Shown here: positions 54,388 through 62,202 of the stretch, piece after piece
Numbering within the stretch: the stretch's first letter is position 1
Layout of the letters: every line of letters starts with the position of its first letter
NCBI RefSeq assembly: GCF_900112195.1
Contig: NZ_FOKR01000004.1
Span: 154,114 to 218,113, forward strand
DNA length: 64,000 nucleotides
Direction: 5' to 3'
Source: Butyrivibrio sp. YAB3001
GTDB taxonomy: Bacteria > Bacillota > Clostridia > Lachnospirales > Lachnospiraceae
Notes under the pieces: generated by a model
Seen by the model: the letters and a program-made list of their open reading frames with translations, nothing else
Told to the model about the DNA's origin: nothing
Database searches by the model: none
Position numbers and translations under genes: made by a program

Positions 54388-55089
54388 TTAAAACTTATTC
54401 TTTCTTGAACCCTTGCTGTTACCAAGAATGCTGAGGATTCTCAAAAACAGATTGATGATATCAAGATAAATATCAAGCGCACTGTCAACAGCATTGTCAA
54501 TAGTCTTAGGATACTGTTGTGCTTTCCAGTAATCATAACCAATATATACTGAGAAGATTGCTGCACCGATCATCGCTGTAATGGACTGCTGTACTCTAAA
54601 GATCAATAGAATAAGTTCAATAACAATAAGTCCGCTCAAAGCTGTAAATAATATGGTCCCGAATTTAGAATAAAGTTCAGGTTTCAAAATGCTAAGGCAG
54701 ATCATGATAACTGTTATTCCAGCCGTATATACAATTGCCTGAAGTACTATTGTTGAGCTAAGCCCTCCATAATAATAAACAGCTGCCGAAACTACAAGGC
54801 CGATAGGAACAACCACGAGATTATATCCCAAAAAACTAATCGCCGGATTATCACTCCTTGCAGAAATAAATGTACCTGCTAAAACACATATCACATACCC
54901 TATGAGCAACGCCACCGGATTTATGCTAAGTGCAAATCTTGTAAACTTCGCACATATCAAAATGTTGACCAATAATCCATATGCAATTACTCCACCAAGA
55001 TATAAATTGTAAGTTCTGTCAGAAACGATTTCATTTTCCATGACAGTCTTATACAGTCTTTCTTCTTTTCTTTCACTCAATCCAAACAT
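54388..55089 (-). CDS. Bax inhibitor-1 / YccA-YbhL family membrane protein
   Basis: 233 residues with seven membrane segments. It has the conserved early LYLGGVIAYGLLVNIL and late YIGYDYWKAQQYPKTIDNA-like element, which carries the Asp sensors of calcium-leak BI-1 proteins. The bacterial role is likely ion leak or membrane proteostasis. AAGGAGG precedes the ATG. A 9-bp AGTGAAGGG/CCCTTCACT hairpin (54251-54280) lies past its stop. Confidence 0.87.
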   Translation of the reverse strand: MFGLSERKEERLYKTVMENEIVSDRTYNLYLGGVIAYGLLVNILICAKFTRFALSINPVALLIGYVICVLAGTFISARSDNPAISFLGYNLVVVPIGLVVSAAVYYYGGLSSTIVLQAIVYTAGITVIMICLSILKPELYSKFGTILFTALSGLIVIELILLIFRVQQSITAMIGAAIFSVYIGYDYWKAQQYPKTIDNAVDSALDIYLDIINLFLRILSILGNSKGSRKNKF

Positions 55090-55163
55090 GAATAAGTTCC
55101 TCCTTTGTATCTATATACCCTTATAATAAACTCTATTAAGCCATAAATAAATCTCCATTACAG

Positions 55164-55198
55164 CAAAAAAGAGCTGCAAGTTTTGCCCTGCAGTTCTT
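55164..55198 (-). terminator. Terminator after the DUF3737 gene
   Basis: AGAGCTGCA (55170-55178) and TGCAGTTCT (55189-55197) pair with one G.U. Six T follow on the minus strand. Confidence 0.75.
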
Positions 55199-55326
55199 TT
55201 CATTCGTTTGCATCTCGCAGCAATAGCCTATTCACGCAATCATCCAATTTGCCTTAGTCGAAGTAATTCAATCACTCTTGAATCATTTTCTCACGTAGTG
55301 CGAATTTCTGCCTGAATAGTCAATTA

Positions 55327-56166
55327 TTATTTCACGATTACTTTTCCTTCTGCCTTTGGATCATCCATAATGATCTCAGAAACCTCCGGAACAGTTATCA
55401 CTCCGGATAATGGATTCTTGATGCTGATAACAGGCGTAAGTATCGATGCCTCAACCTCCGACTTTTCAAAAGCAAGATCTGCCTCCATCATCTTACAGTC
55501 GATAAGCTTCAGCCCCTTGCAATAGCAAAGCGGCTGTGTTCCCATTATGGTACAATTCTCAAAGGTGACATTCTCGCAGTACCAAGCCAGATACTCTCCC
55601 CTTATAACACTGTTCCTGATAACTACATTTTTGGCATGCCAGAAAGCATCTTTGGTATCGAAATTACAATTCTCGAAGACAGAGTCTGTAATGTATTGGA
55701 AAGAATACTTTCCTTTAAGCTTAACATTGTCAAATGTAAGTTTCTCAGACCTCATCATGAAATACTCACTCTCAGCCTTAGAATCCTTCATCTCTATGCC
55801 ATTGACCGACCACCCAAACTCAGGTGAGATGATATCACTCTCCTCTATCTTTATCTGTGAACATTCACGAAGTGCCTTTATTCCATGGAGCTTTGAATTT
55901 CTGATAACTGCATTATTGGTATACCAGAGCGCAGCCCTACAGTTCTCTGTCATTTCGATGTTATCAAGCTCAAGATTGTCATCATGCCAGAATGGATATC
56001 GCAGATTAAAAAAACTATCTCTGACAACAATATTCTTTCCTTCCTTAAATGCACTTTCCCCATCAGCCGGGCCATCAAATCGGCAATCTATGACAGTAAT
56101 ATCCCTGCTGCCATATAGAGCTCTTTCTTCATCGAAAGTCTGTCCTGTTATCACTTTATTATCCAT
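55327..56166 (-). CDS. DUF3737 family protein (right-handed beta-helix)
   Basis: 279 residues with repeated short beta-strand rungs (NIVVRDSFF, NAVIRNSKL, KNVVIRNSVIRG, NVTFENCTI), the pattern of a parallel beta-helix. It is cytosolic by prediction, with no signal peptide. The family is recognised by the N-terminal FDEERALYGSRDI and the LRYPFWHDDNLELDN segment. Function is unknown; a role with polysaccharides or as a scaffold is only a guess. GAGGT precedes the ATG. Confidence 0.82.
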   Translation of the reverse strand: MDNKVITGQTFDEERALYGSRDITVIDCRFDGPADGESAFKEGKNIVVRDSFFNLRYPFWHDDNLELDNIEMTENCRAALWYTNNAVIRNSKLHGIKALRECSQIKIEESDIISPEFGWSVNGIEMKDSKAESEYFMMRSEKLTFDNVKLKGKYSFQYITDSVFENCNFDTKDAFWHAKNVVIRNSVIRGEYLAWYCENVTFENCTIMGTQPLCYCKGLKLIDCKMMEADLAFEKSEVEASILTPVISIKNPLSGVITVPEVSEIIMDDPKAEGKVIVK

Positions 56167-56346
56167 AAAAAATACCTCATGTTTTCCTAAGCTGTATCAT
56201 CGATAATAACTTCAGCTGAGCTTATTAGAACCTCACTAATTATCTGTTCAACTATAGTAAACGTCAACTAAATCTGTCACTTACTACATTATACCAAATG
56301 ACGTATCGTCTTGCCTAATGTCTTTTCCCGTGCAGAATCATATTTT

Positions 56347-56386
56347 TCTATCGCAAACGTCAGATAAATATGTCGTTTGCGATAGA
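56347..56386. repeat. 13-bp perfect inverted repeat after the xylosidase gene
   Basis: TCTATCGCAAACG (56347-56359) and CGTTTGCGATAGA (56374-56386) flank a 14-nt loop. It lies about 65 nt past the GH39 stop. No T run follows on either strand, so it is not a standard terminator. The core is GC-rich relative to its surroundings. Confidence 0.55.
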
Positions 56387-56451
56387 TTACTCCCGAATCC
56401 TTTTTTGCATGAAACATGCATTTTCTGATACAGTTTTTTCGATGAGTCACA

Positions 56452-57954
56452 TCAATGGAAAGCTATCACTTTCTCATAATCATAACCGCGGTCAGGTGTA
56501 AAATCTCTTTTTGTGAGAGTAAAATATACAACTCCATTTCTTCTTACCAGTACCGAAACATCTGCTGAGCCATTTTCTGTTGCCACAACACTGCTTCCAG
56601 CCAAAGGCCAAGCAGCGCTCCTTATCATTTCTATCTCATCCGCAGACGGATAAGCAGGCTCGCCCATATCATGCCACATCTTAAGCGGATTGCAGCTCAC
56701 TTCATCCACAGTTTTTGTTATCAGTGTATATTCACCGCCATCCGGGCATGCAATGGAAATCTCCCTGTTCTGATCTTCCTCATCAATGTTCCACAAAATT
56801 CCGGCATAGCCCTTATCGCTCTTTACAATCACTGAGTTATCATCTCTGTGAACGCATTCCTGGCCAAACAACTTAAGCTGCTTATAAAAATAGAAAGTCC
56901 AGAAGGTAGGCTTTGGAATATTACCTGCAGCAACCATACCAAAACCGCCATGGAACAATGAATCCGGAACTCCCTGCTCCTCGAATACATCTCCAAAGGT
57001 CCAATAGGAATATGCCTCGTTCACATCACCAAGCCTTGAAAGCTGTCTTGCCAGATATGCTGCATTTATGTTCGTATCGTGAATTACACCCTTTGGAGTA
57101 TATGATGTACTAAACTCAGTTAAGTGTATTGGAAGCCCTTTAAACTCATCAAAAGAATCCACAATATCGCGAGTTGACTGTAAATTCGCAAAACGCATTT
57201 CAGAATCTTCCAGTTTAGAATAGTCATAATGGCCAATTCTTTCGGGAAACTCTACGGTGTAATGATGTCTTGTAATCCTGTCAGGGCGAATTCCCTCTTT
57301 TTTACAAAAAGAAAGAAAGCCTTCAATCCACTCTGCATCCCTTACGCCGCAAATTGCAGGACCGCCAACCATGAATCTCTTATCAAACTCTTTTATCGCC
57401 AAAAAAGTCTCTTTAAACAGTTTGAAATACTCTTCCATGTCTGCCTTGTACCAAAATCCCGGAAGATTTGGCTCATTCCAGACTTCAATAGGCCAGCTTA
57501 CAACCTCTTCGCCATAGCGGTTCTTAAGATGTTTAAGCAGAGCTATCACCATGTCTGTCCACTTTTTATAATCCTTCGGCGGAGTAGTATTTCCCTTCCA
57601 GTAAAAGATTGTCTGAGTTCCGCTTGCAAGCTCTGAAGGCATAAAACCAAGCTCCAGATAAGGTCTTATCCCCACCCTTATGAAGCTGTCAAAAATCCTG
57701 TCAAGATAAGTATAATTGTATTCAACCTTTTTCTCACCGTTCTCTTCATACTCATGATAAATTGATACATCATCAGAGAAAAGACCATGCCCTCTTATAT
57801 AAGAAAAGCCGATCATTTTCTGCACAAATTCCAGTTCCCTCAAGTACTCGTCTGTAAGCGCAAGTCCAAGGCGTCCTGTGCCCACACAATAATCCACATT
57901 ATTGTTAAAAGTTTCCTTTTTGTTTAAATCCACAACAATTTTTCCCGTTACCAT
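56452..57954 (-). CDS. GH39 beta-xylosidase
   Basis: 500 residues, no signal peptide, so it acts on imported xylo-oligosaccharides in the cytosol. The acid/base is E160 (IEVWNEPNLPGFW) and the nucleophile E279 (IHLTEFSTSY), at the usual GH39 positions. The N-terminus (IRGHGLFSDDVSIY) and the C-terminal beta-sandwich are complete. GAGGGA precedes the ATG. It is preceded by a 26-codon ORF on the same strand with no terminator between, so it may share that transcript. Confidence 0.93.
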   Translation of the reverse strand: MVTGKIVVDLNKKETFNNNVDYCVGTGRLGLALTDEYLRELEFVQKMIGFSYIRGHGLFSDDVSIYHEYEENGEKKVEYNYTYLDRIFDSFIRVGIRPYLELGFMPSELASGTQTIFYWKGNTTPPKDYKKWTDMVIALLKHLKNRYGEEVVSWPIEVWNEPNLPGFWYKADMEEYFKLFKETFLAIKEFDKRFMVGGPAICGVRDAEWIEGFLSFCKKEGIRPDRITRHHYTVEFPERIGHYDYSKLEDSEMRFANLQSTRDIVDSFDEFKGLPIHLTEFSTSYTPKGVIHDTNINAAYLARQLSRLGDVNEAYSYWTFGDVFEEQGVPDSLFHGGFGMVAAGNIPKPTFWTFYFYKQLKLFGQECVHRDDNSVIVKSDKGYAGILWNIDEEDQNREISIACPDGGEYTLITKTVDEVSCNPLKMWHDMGEPAYPSADEIEMIRSAAWPLAGSSVVATENGSADVSVLVRRNGVVYFTLTKRDFTPDRGYDYEKVIAFH

Positions 57955-57988
57955 ACCTCATACTCCCTCATTAAAATCTATTAACAAT

Positions 57989-58017
57989 TTGTTCACATCA
58001 ACTTTAAGGTTTATTAA
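57989..58017 (+). promoter_or_regulatory. Opposite-strand promoter candidate
   Basis: TTGTTC (57989-57994), a 17-bp spacer, then TATTAA (58012-58017) on the plus strand, pointing away from the xylosidase across the tiny ORF. Transcription would start near 58024. Confidence 0.4.
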
Positions 58018-58021
58018 AGTT
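58000..58021. promoter_or_regulatory. 8-bp perfect inverted repeat upstream of the xylosidase
   Basis: AACTTTAA (58000-58007) and TTAAAGTT (58014-58021) flank GGTTTA. It lies 46 nt upstream of the GH39 ATG, overlaps the stop of the tiny ORF and the -10 of the opposite-strand promoter. It could be an operator or an RNA stem. Confidence 0.45.
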
Positions 58022-58094
58022 CTCGCGTTATCATTATAACATCAAGCAAAGGAAATGCGCTTGATAACAGAACAAATAACAATTTCTTTTTCAT
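58014..58094 (-). CDS. Putative 26-residue basic-hydrophobic peptide
   Basis: ATG (58094) to TAA (58014). The peptide starts MKKKLLFVLLSSAFPLLDVI and ends MITREL: three Lys, a hydrophobic span of about 18 residues, then charged. GAAGGG sits 5 nt upstream but is locked in an 8-bp stem (58100-58107 with 58116-58123), so translation would be restrained. The size and layout match type I toxins (Fst/TxpA/Ldr-like) or a leader peptide for GH39. The ORF is short enough to arise by chance. Confidence 0.4.
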   Translation of the reverse strand: MKKKLLFVLLSSAFPLLDVIMITREL

Positions 58095-58168
58095 AACATC
58101 CCTTCAGTGAAATACCTGAAGGGTTCCTCCCTAAAATTCAGCCGTGACAATTTTGTCGCGGCTTTTTT
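58024..58168 (+). ncRNA. Candidate antisense small RNA
   Basis: A plus-strand promoter (57989-58017) and an intrinsic terminator (58140-58168) bracket about 145 nt with no plus-strand gene. The RNA would be antisense to the 26-codon ORF and its leader. It can form ATCAAGC/GCTTGAT (58041-58065), CCCTTCAG/CTGAAGGG (58100-58123) and leave TTCCTCCCT unpaired. That C-rich run is complementary to Shine-Dalgarno sites. Confidence 0.35.
58140..58168 (+). terminator. Orphan plus-strand terminator
   Basis: AGCCG-T-GACA (58140-58149) pairs with TGTC-G-CGGCT (about 58154-58163), followed by TTTTTT. No plus-strand gene lies upstream within 8 kb, so it must end a small RNA or guard the next gene. Confidence 0.7.
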
Positions 58169-58181
58169 GTATGCACCGTGC

Positions 58182-58187
58182 TATACT
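58182..58187 (+). promoter_or_regulatory. Extended -10 box of the gene at 58222
   Basis: TGCTATACT gives an extended -10 (TATACT at 58182-58187), 35 nt upstream of the ATG. No clear -35 is seen, as is common for extended -10 promoters. Confidence 0.45.
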
Positions 58188-58221
58188 AATATAGAAAATC
58201 TTAAAGGGAGAATTGTAAGGC

Positions 58222-58755
58222 ATGACTAAAAACGCTTTTCCGCTTATTACCCAGAATTTAAATATATTACCCGAAGATGCCCACAACCTGTGGGAAGAAA
58301 AATGGAATGTATCTCTGTCAGATGATGCCCACACCAGCATAGGCACCTTGCATTTTGAAGATGGCATTTCACACGGAGAAGTTAAACTTTCTGTAGATCT
58401 TGCTCCGGAATATGAAAAGACAGAATATATTGAAGAAATCTTTTACGCCATGGCAAAATTTGTCTTCCGTCTAAAGGAGATAAAAGAAATCAGCACTTCC
58501 TGCAGTCATGAAAATGACCACCGCATAAGAGGACTTGAAAATGCCGGCTATGTTTTCCGCAACTTCAAAGATGGACATGATTATTACTCCATGAAAAGAC
58601 AAAAATCCTCATGGACTGGGCTTTACGTGATAGTCGGACTCATCGCAGGATTCTTTATCGGAATAACAATTTCCAATCTCTGGCTAGGCGCCATCGCAGG
58701 CGTTCTTATAGGGACTGCAATGGGCTATCTTATGGATAAAAAAGAGCTGGACTAA
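58222..58755 (+). CDS. GNAT-like protein with C-terminal glycine-zipper membrane hairpin
   Basis: 177 residues. Residues about 35-125 look like an acetyltransferase fold (GTLHFEDGISHGEVKLSVDL, then IEEIFYAMAKFVFRLKEI and the late CSHENDHRIRGLENAGY). The classic acetyl-CoA P loop is weak. Residues about 133-172 form two Gly-rich hydrophobic segments (GLYVIVGLIAGFFIGITI; AIAGVLIGTAMGYLM). A membrane-tethered acyltransferase-like protein is likely; its substrate is unknown. AAGGGAG precedes the ATG. Confidence 0.65.
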   Translation: MTKNAFPLITQNLNILPEDAHNLWEEKWNVSLSDDAHTSIGTLHFEDGISHGEVKLSVDLAPEYEKTEYIEEIFYAMAKFVFRLKEIKEISTSCSHENDHRIRGLENAGYVFRNFKDGHDYYSMKRQKSSWTGLYVIVGLIAGFFIGITISNLWLGAIAGVLIGTAMGYLMDKKELD

Positions 58756-58783
58756 GAAAAATTATATAAACTCCATTAAAAAC

Positions 58784-58828
58784 GCCGGAATTTAGAGCAG
58801 ATACAAGTCTAAATTCCGGCTATTTTAT
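58784..58828 (+). terminator. Terminator after the GNAT-like gene
   Basis: GCCGGAATTTAGA (58784-58796) and TCTAAATTCCGGC (58808-58820) form a perfect 13-bp stem, followed by TATTTTATT. Confidence 0.8.
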
Positions 58829-58891
58829 TCCATATAATTCAAAAATACCTATATTCAAAGGATGTCATAAAATCAGCATTCCATTTCATCT

Positions 58892-59503
58892 TTAGTTTGA
58901 AGAAGATGATGTTGACGATGATGAGGAAGAAGCATTTGCAGCCTCCCTATCCTTAATCATATGCTGAAGTGTCACAAGAATAGCAATTACTGTTTTTTCA
59001 TACTCAGGTTTATAGATGTCTATGCAGTATTTATCATGGATAGAGAGCATCTTCTGAGCGATAACAGCAATAACTTCGCCTCTCTCATCATAAAGTTCAA
59101 AATTCAGCCCAAGGATATTTCCTCTAAGCTGCCATCCCAATCCAACAATGTTAGTAATGTCCTTGATGATGTGCATGATCTCATTGGAGATTTCGAATTT
59201 AAAGCCATCGGCCATAGTAACGAAATGTCTCTCATGCAGCGTAAAGAACTTTTTCTCTACATGTGCAATCTGGTTCCCCTGCGCATCGGTAATATCCGTT
59301 TTATCATGAATAGAAGGAAATTTGGTAGTTGAATGATAAATAACATTTTCATTGTCATCTGTAATATCGATCACTTTGTGAAGCGTAAATATTTTTGAAG
59401 TTGTAAACAATGATTTTGCCGGATTGCCAAATTTCTCAACGTTATTAACATTTGTGCTCTCACCTGCTTCTCTGAAACGATGAACTTTCGAAAAAACTCC
59501 CAT
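58892..59503 (-). CDS. LURP-one-related (YxjI-like) protein
   Basis: 203 residues. The tubby-like LURP-one fold shows repeated strands: KIFTLHKVIDITDDNENVIY, KFFTLHERHFVTMADG, LGWQLRGNILGLNFELYDE and MLSIHDKYCIDIY. It ends in a low-complexity Ser tail (about 12 Ser). Such proteins are thought to sit at membranes or bind phosphoinositide-like ligands; the bacterial role is unknown. TGGAGG precedes the ATG. Confidence 0.82.
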   Translation of the reverse strand: MGVFSKVHRFREAGESTNVNNVEKFGNPAKSLFTTSKIFTLHKVIDITDDNENVIYHSTTKFPSIHDKTDITDAQGNQIAHVEKKFFTLHERHFVTMADGFKFEISNEIMHIIKDITNIVGLGWQLRGNILGLNFELYDERGEVIAVIAQKMLSIHDKYCIDIYKPEYEKTVIAILVTLQHMIKDREAANASSSSSSTSSSSN

Positions 59504-59571
59504 ACACTTTCCTCCATTTTCATTAAGTCAACTCTGCCACTATAATATCTTGAATGAAGCATTCAATATTT

Positions 59572-60219
59572 TTATTTTTCAAAATACTGTATCTTTTCCA
59601 CTACCTTGACAGGGCTCTTTACAAGATTTGAAAAAGTCTTTCCGTCGCTCTGTCTGCCGACTATGCTACCGTAATGTGTCGGTATAGCGAACTCTGGTCT
59701 GATAGTATTGATAAGATCTGCCGCCCTTTTGGCATCCATAGTATATGTTCCGCCAATAGGAACAAGCGCGATGTCACACTTAACCTTCTTAGCTTCTTTG
59801 GTAACACCTGTATCTCCGGCGATATAGATTCGCTTACCTTCAAGTCTTAAAATATATCCAACCCATTCAGCTCTTCTTGGATGGAAAGGTTTGACTGTGT
59901 TATACGCAGGTATGGTCTCAAGCTCAAGTCCGCTTATCTCACGGTAAACTCCCGGTTTAACCGTATCAATCTCTTTTACCTCGCGCTCCACTTCTCTTGC
60001 ATCATCTTCCATTCTCTCCGGAACCACAAGAATCGTATCAGGCTTTATTACCTTTCTGATATCATCCACAGAAAAATGATCATAGTGCTGATGCGTTATC
60101 AGGCAAAAATCAGCATCATGCGGTTCACCCTTAATCTTAAACGGATCCACATATATTATTCCAGAATCACTATCAATCCTGATACTGCTTTGTGTGAACA
60201 CCTCAATTTTATCCAGCAT
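59572..60219 (-). CDS. MBL-fold metallo-hydrolase (UlaG-like)
   Basis: 215 residues. The metal motif is ITHQHYDHFS (HxHxDH-type), followed by YIAGDTGVTKEAKKVKCDIALVPIGGTYTMDA and the late IPTHYGS His. The family hydrolyses diverse esters or phosphodiesters. It lies 68 nt past the LURP gene start on the same strand, and co-transcription is possible. GGGAGA precedes the ATG. Confidence 0.88.
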   Translation of the reverse strand: MLDKIEVFTQSSIRIDSDSGIIYVDPFKIKGEPHDADFCLITHQHYDHFSVDDIRKVIKPDTILVVPERMEDDAREVEREVKEIDTVKPGVYREISGLELETIPAYNTVKPFHPRRAEWVGYILRLEGKRIYIAGDTGVTKEAKKVKCDIALVPIGGTYTMDAKRAADLINTIRPEFAIPTHYGSIVGRQSDGKTFSNLVKSPVKVVEKIQYFEK

Positions 60220-60298
60220 AAAAATCTCCCGTAATACTAATCCTCATAGCCAATTAAAGTTCATTGGCAGCATAAAATCATTATAACTCATTTTCAGC

Positions 60299-62116
60299 TT
60301 ATTTCGCAAAGCTATCAACTAATTCCTGAAGTTCAACATACCTGTCCATTTTTCTTTCAATTTCAGCATCAACTTCTTCTTTTTCTTTGCTAAGTTTCAT
60401 AAGTTTAGGAAAATCAGTGGCTGCTGCCGCAATCTCTTCATCAAGTTTGGCGCTTTTCTCTTCAAGCTTTTCTATTTCTGCCTCAATGTTGTCATATTCT
60501 CTTTGCTCACTAAATGAAAGCTTTGTCTTTTCCCTTGGCACTCTGTATTTACCCTTTGAAGCTTTGTCAGCACCATCTCCGTAAGAATTAGCTCCCTTAT
60601 TATCATTTTTCTGACTTTCAACAGTTTCAGATTCCTTCTTATGAAAAACATAATCAGAATATCCGCCTTCACTCTGATGAAGGCACCCATCCGCCTCAAA
60701 GGAAAAGATTCTTGTGACAACCCTGTCAAGGAAATACCTGTCATGACTGACTGTAATGATAATCCCCGCAAATCCGTCAAGGTAATCCTCTAAAGTCCTG
60801 AGCGTCTGAATATCAAGATCATTAGTAGGCTCATCCAAAATAATGACATTTGGCTGCTCCATAAGAACTTTTAGCAGATAAAGCCTTCTCTTTTCACCGC
60901 CTGAGAGCTTTGAAATCGGCGCATACTGCATGTTCGGGTCAAACAAAAACCTGTCGCACATAACAGATGCAGAAACAAGACCGTCCTTGGTCTGTATGAA
61001 CTCTGCAGTATCTTTTATATAATCGATAACTCTCTTGCCTTCGTCCAGAGCTTCATTTTCCTGGCCAAAATATCCAATCTTGATAGTCTGACCAATCTCT
61101 ACGGTACCGGTATCAGGCATAATTGCTCCGATAATGCATTTTAAAAGCGTTGATTTGCCGCAGCCATTTGGACCTATGATCCCTATTCTGTCCAGCTTGT
61201 TAAATGTATAAGAAAAATCCTTAAAAAGTTTTTTTCCTTCATAGCTCTTGGAAATACCATCAATTATGATAGTCTTGTTTCCCATTCTTGTAGGAAGAGA
61301 GCTAAGTTCTACCTGCCTCTCTTCTTCCGGACGCTGCCTGTCACGAAGCGCTTCAAATCTCTGAATATGAGCTTTCTGCTTGGTAGAGCGCGCTCTTGCT
61401 CCTCTCAGCATCCATGCAAGGTCCTTCCTATAAAGTGTTGCGGCCTTTCTCTCAGCCGCCTGCTCATAATCAAGACGCTGCTGCTTTAACTCCAAAAATC
61501 CGGAATAATTTGACTCGTATTGATAAACCTTTCCCTTATCTATCTCCAATATCTGATTCGTAACTTCATCAAGAAAATATCTGTCGTGGGTTATCATAAG
61601 AAGCGCACCCCTGAAATGATTAAGAAAATCCTCAAGATACTCGATCATCTCAGAATCCAGATGGTTAGTTGGCTCATCCAGGATCAAAAGATCTGAAGGA
61701 GTCATTATCGCAGCCACAAGCGCAGCTCTTTTCTTCTGTCCGCCGGATAAAACTGAAGGGTTACACTCAGGATCATCAATCCCAAACTTGGCAAGATTTG
61801 CCTTTATTTCCCCCATCTTATCCCAGTGGTCATCTCCTGCATATATCTTTTCCGTTATATTCTGCAAAAGAGTCTTTGACATATCGAAAACCGGATTCTG
61901 CGGAAGATATGAAATGCGAAGTCCATTACTTATCACAACCTTTCCACTGTCAGGTTCAACAACTCCCGCCACAATAGAAAGAAGCGTCGACTTACCGGTA
62001 CCGTTAGTGCCTACGATACCTATTTTATCTGTGTCATTCACTCCTACAGAAACGCCCTCCAGAACAGGCTTTGACATGTATGACTTAGACACATTTTCCA
62101 CATTTAAAATATTCAT
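60299..62116 (-). CDS. ABC-F subfamily ATPase (Uup/EttA-like)
   Basis: 605 residues with two ATPase domains and no membrane segment. Walker A motifs are GTNGTGKSTLLS and GPNGCGKSTLLK; signatures are LSGGQKKRAAL and LSGGEKRRLYLL; Walker B are LLILDEPTNHLD and VIILDEPTNDLD. The interdomain linker is charged (LRGARARSTKQKAHIQR), and a C-terminal coiled coil (about 545-603) resembles Uup. It acts on stalled ribosomes; antibiotic protection is possible but not shown. Confidence 0.93.
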   Translation of the reverse strand: MNILNVENVSKSYMSKPVLEGVSVGVNDTDKIGIVGTNGTGKSTLLSIVAGVVEPDSGKVVISNGLRISYLPQNPVFDMSKTLLQNITEKIYAGDDHWDKMGEIKANLAKFGIDDPECNPSVLSGGQKKRAALVAAIMTPSDLLILDEPTNHLDSEMIEYLEDFLNHFRGALLMITHDRYFLDEVTNQILEIDKGKVYQYESNYSGFLELKQQRLDYEQAAERKAATLYRKDLAWMLRGARARSTKQKAHIQRFEALRDRQRPEEERQVELSSLPTRMGNKTIIIDGISKSYEGKKLFKDFSYTFNKLDRIGIIGPNGCGKSTLLKCIIGAIMPDTGTVEIGQTIKIGYFGQENEALDEGKRVIDYIKDTAEFIQTKDGLVSASVMCDRFLFDPNMQYAPISKLSGGEKRRLYLLKVLMEQPNVIILDEPTNDLDIQTLRTLEDYLDGFAGIIITVSHDRYFLDRVVTRIFSFEADGCLHQSEGGYSDYVFHKKESETVESQKNDNKGANSYGDGADKASKGKYRVPREKTKLSFSEQREYDNIEAEIEKLEEKSAKLDEEIAAAATDFPKLMKLSKEKEEVDAEIERKMDRYVELQELVDSFAK

Positions 62117-62202
62117 AAAACCAAAACTCCAATGTAAATATATTAAAGGTCAGATCAAGTATATCCCCAATCTAACCTTTTTTATCTGAGAAAAACAAAT
62201 TG

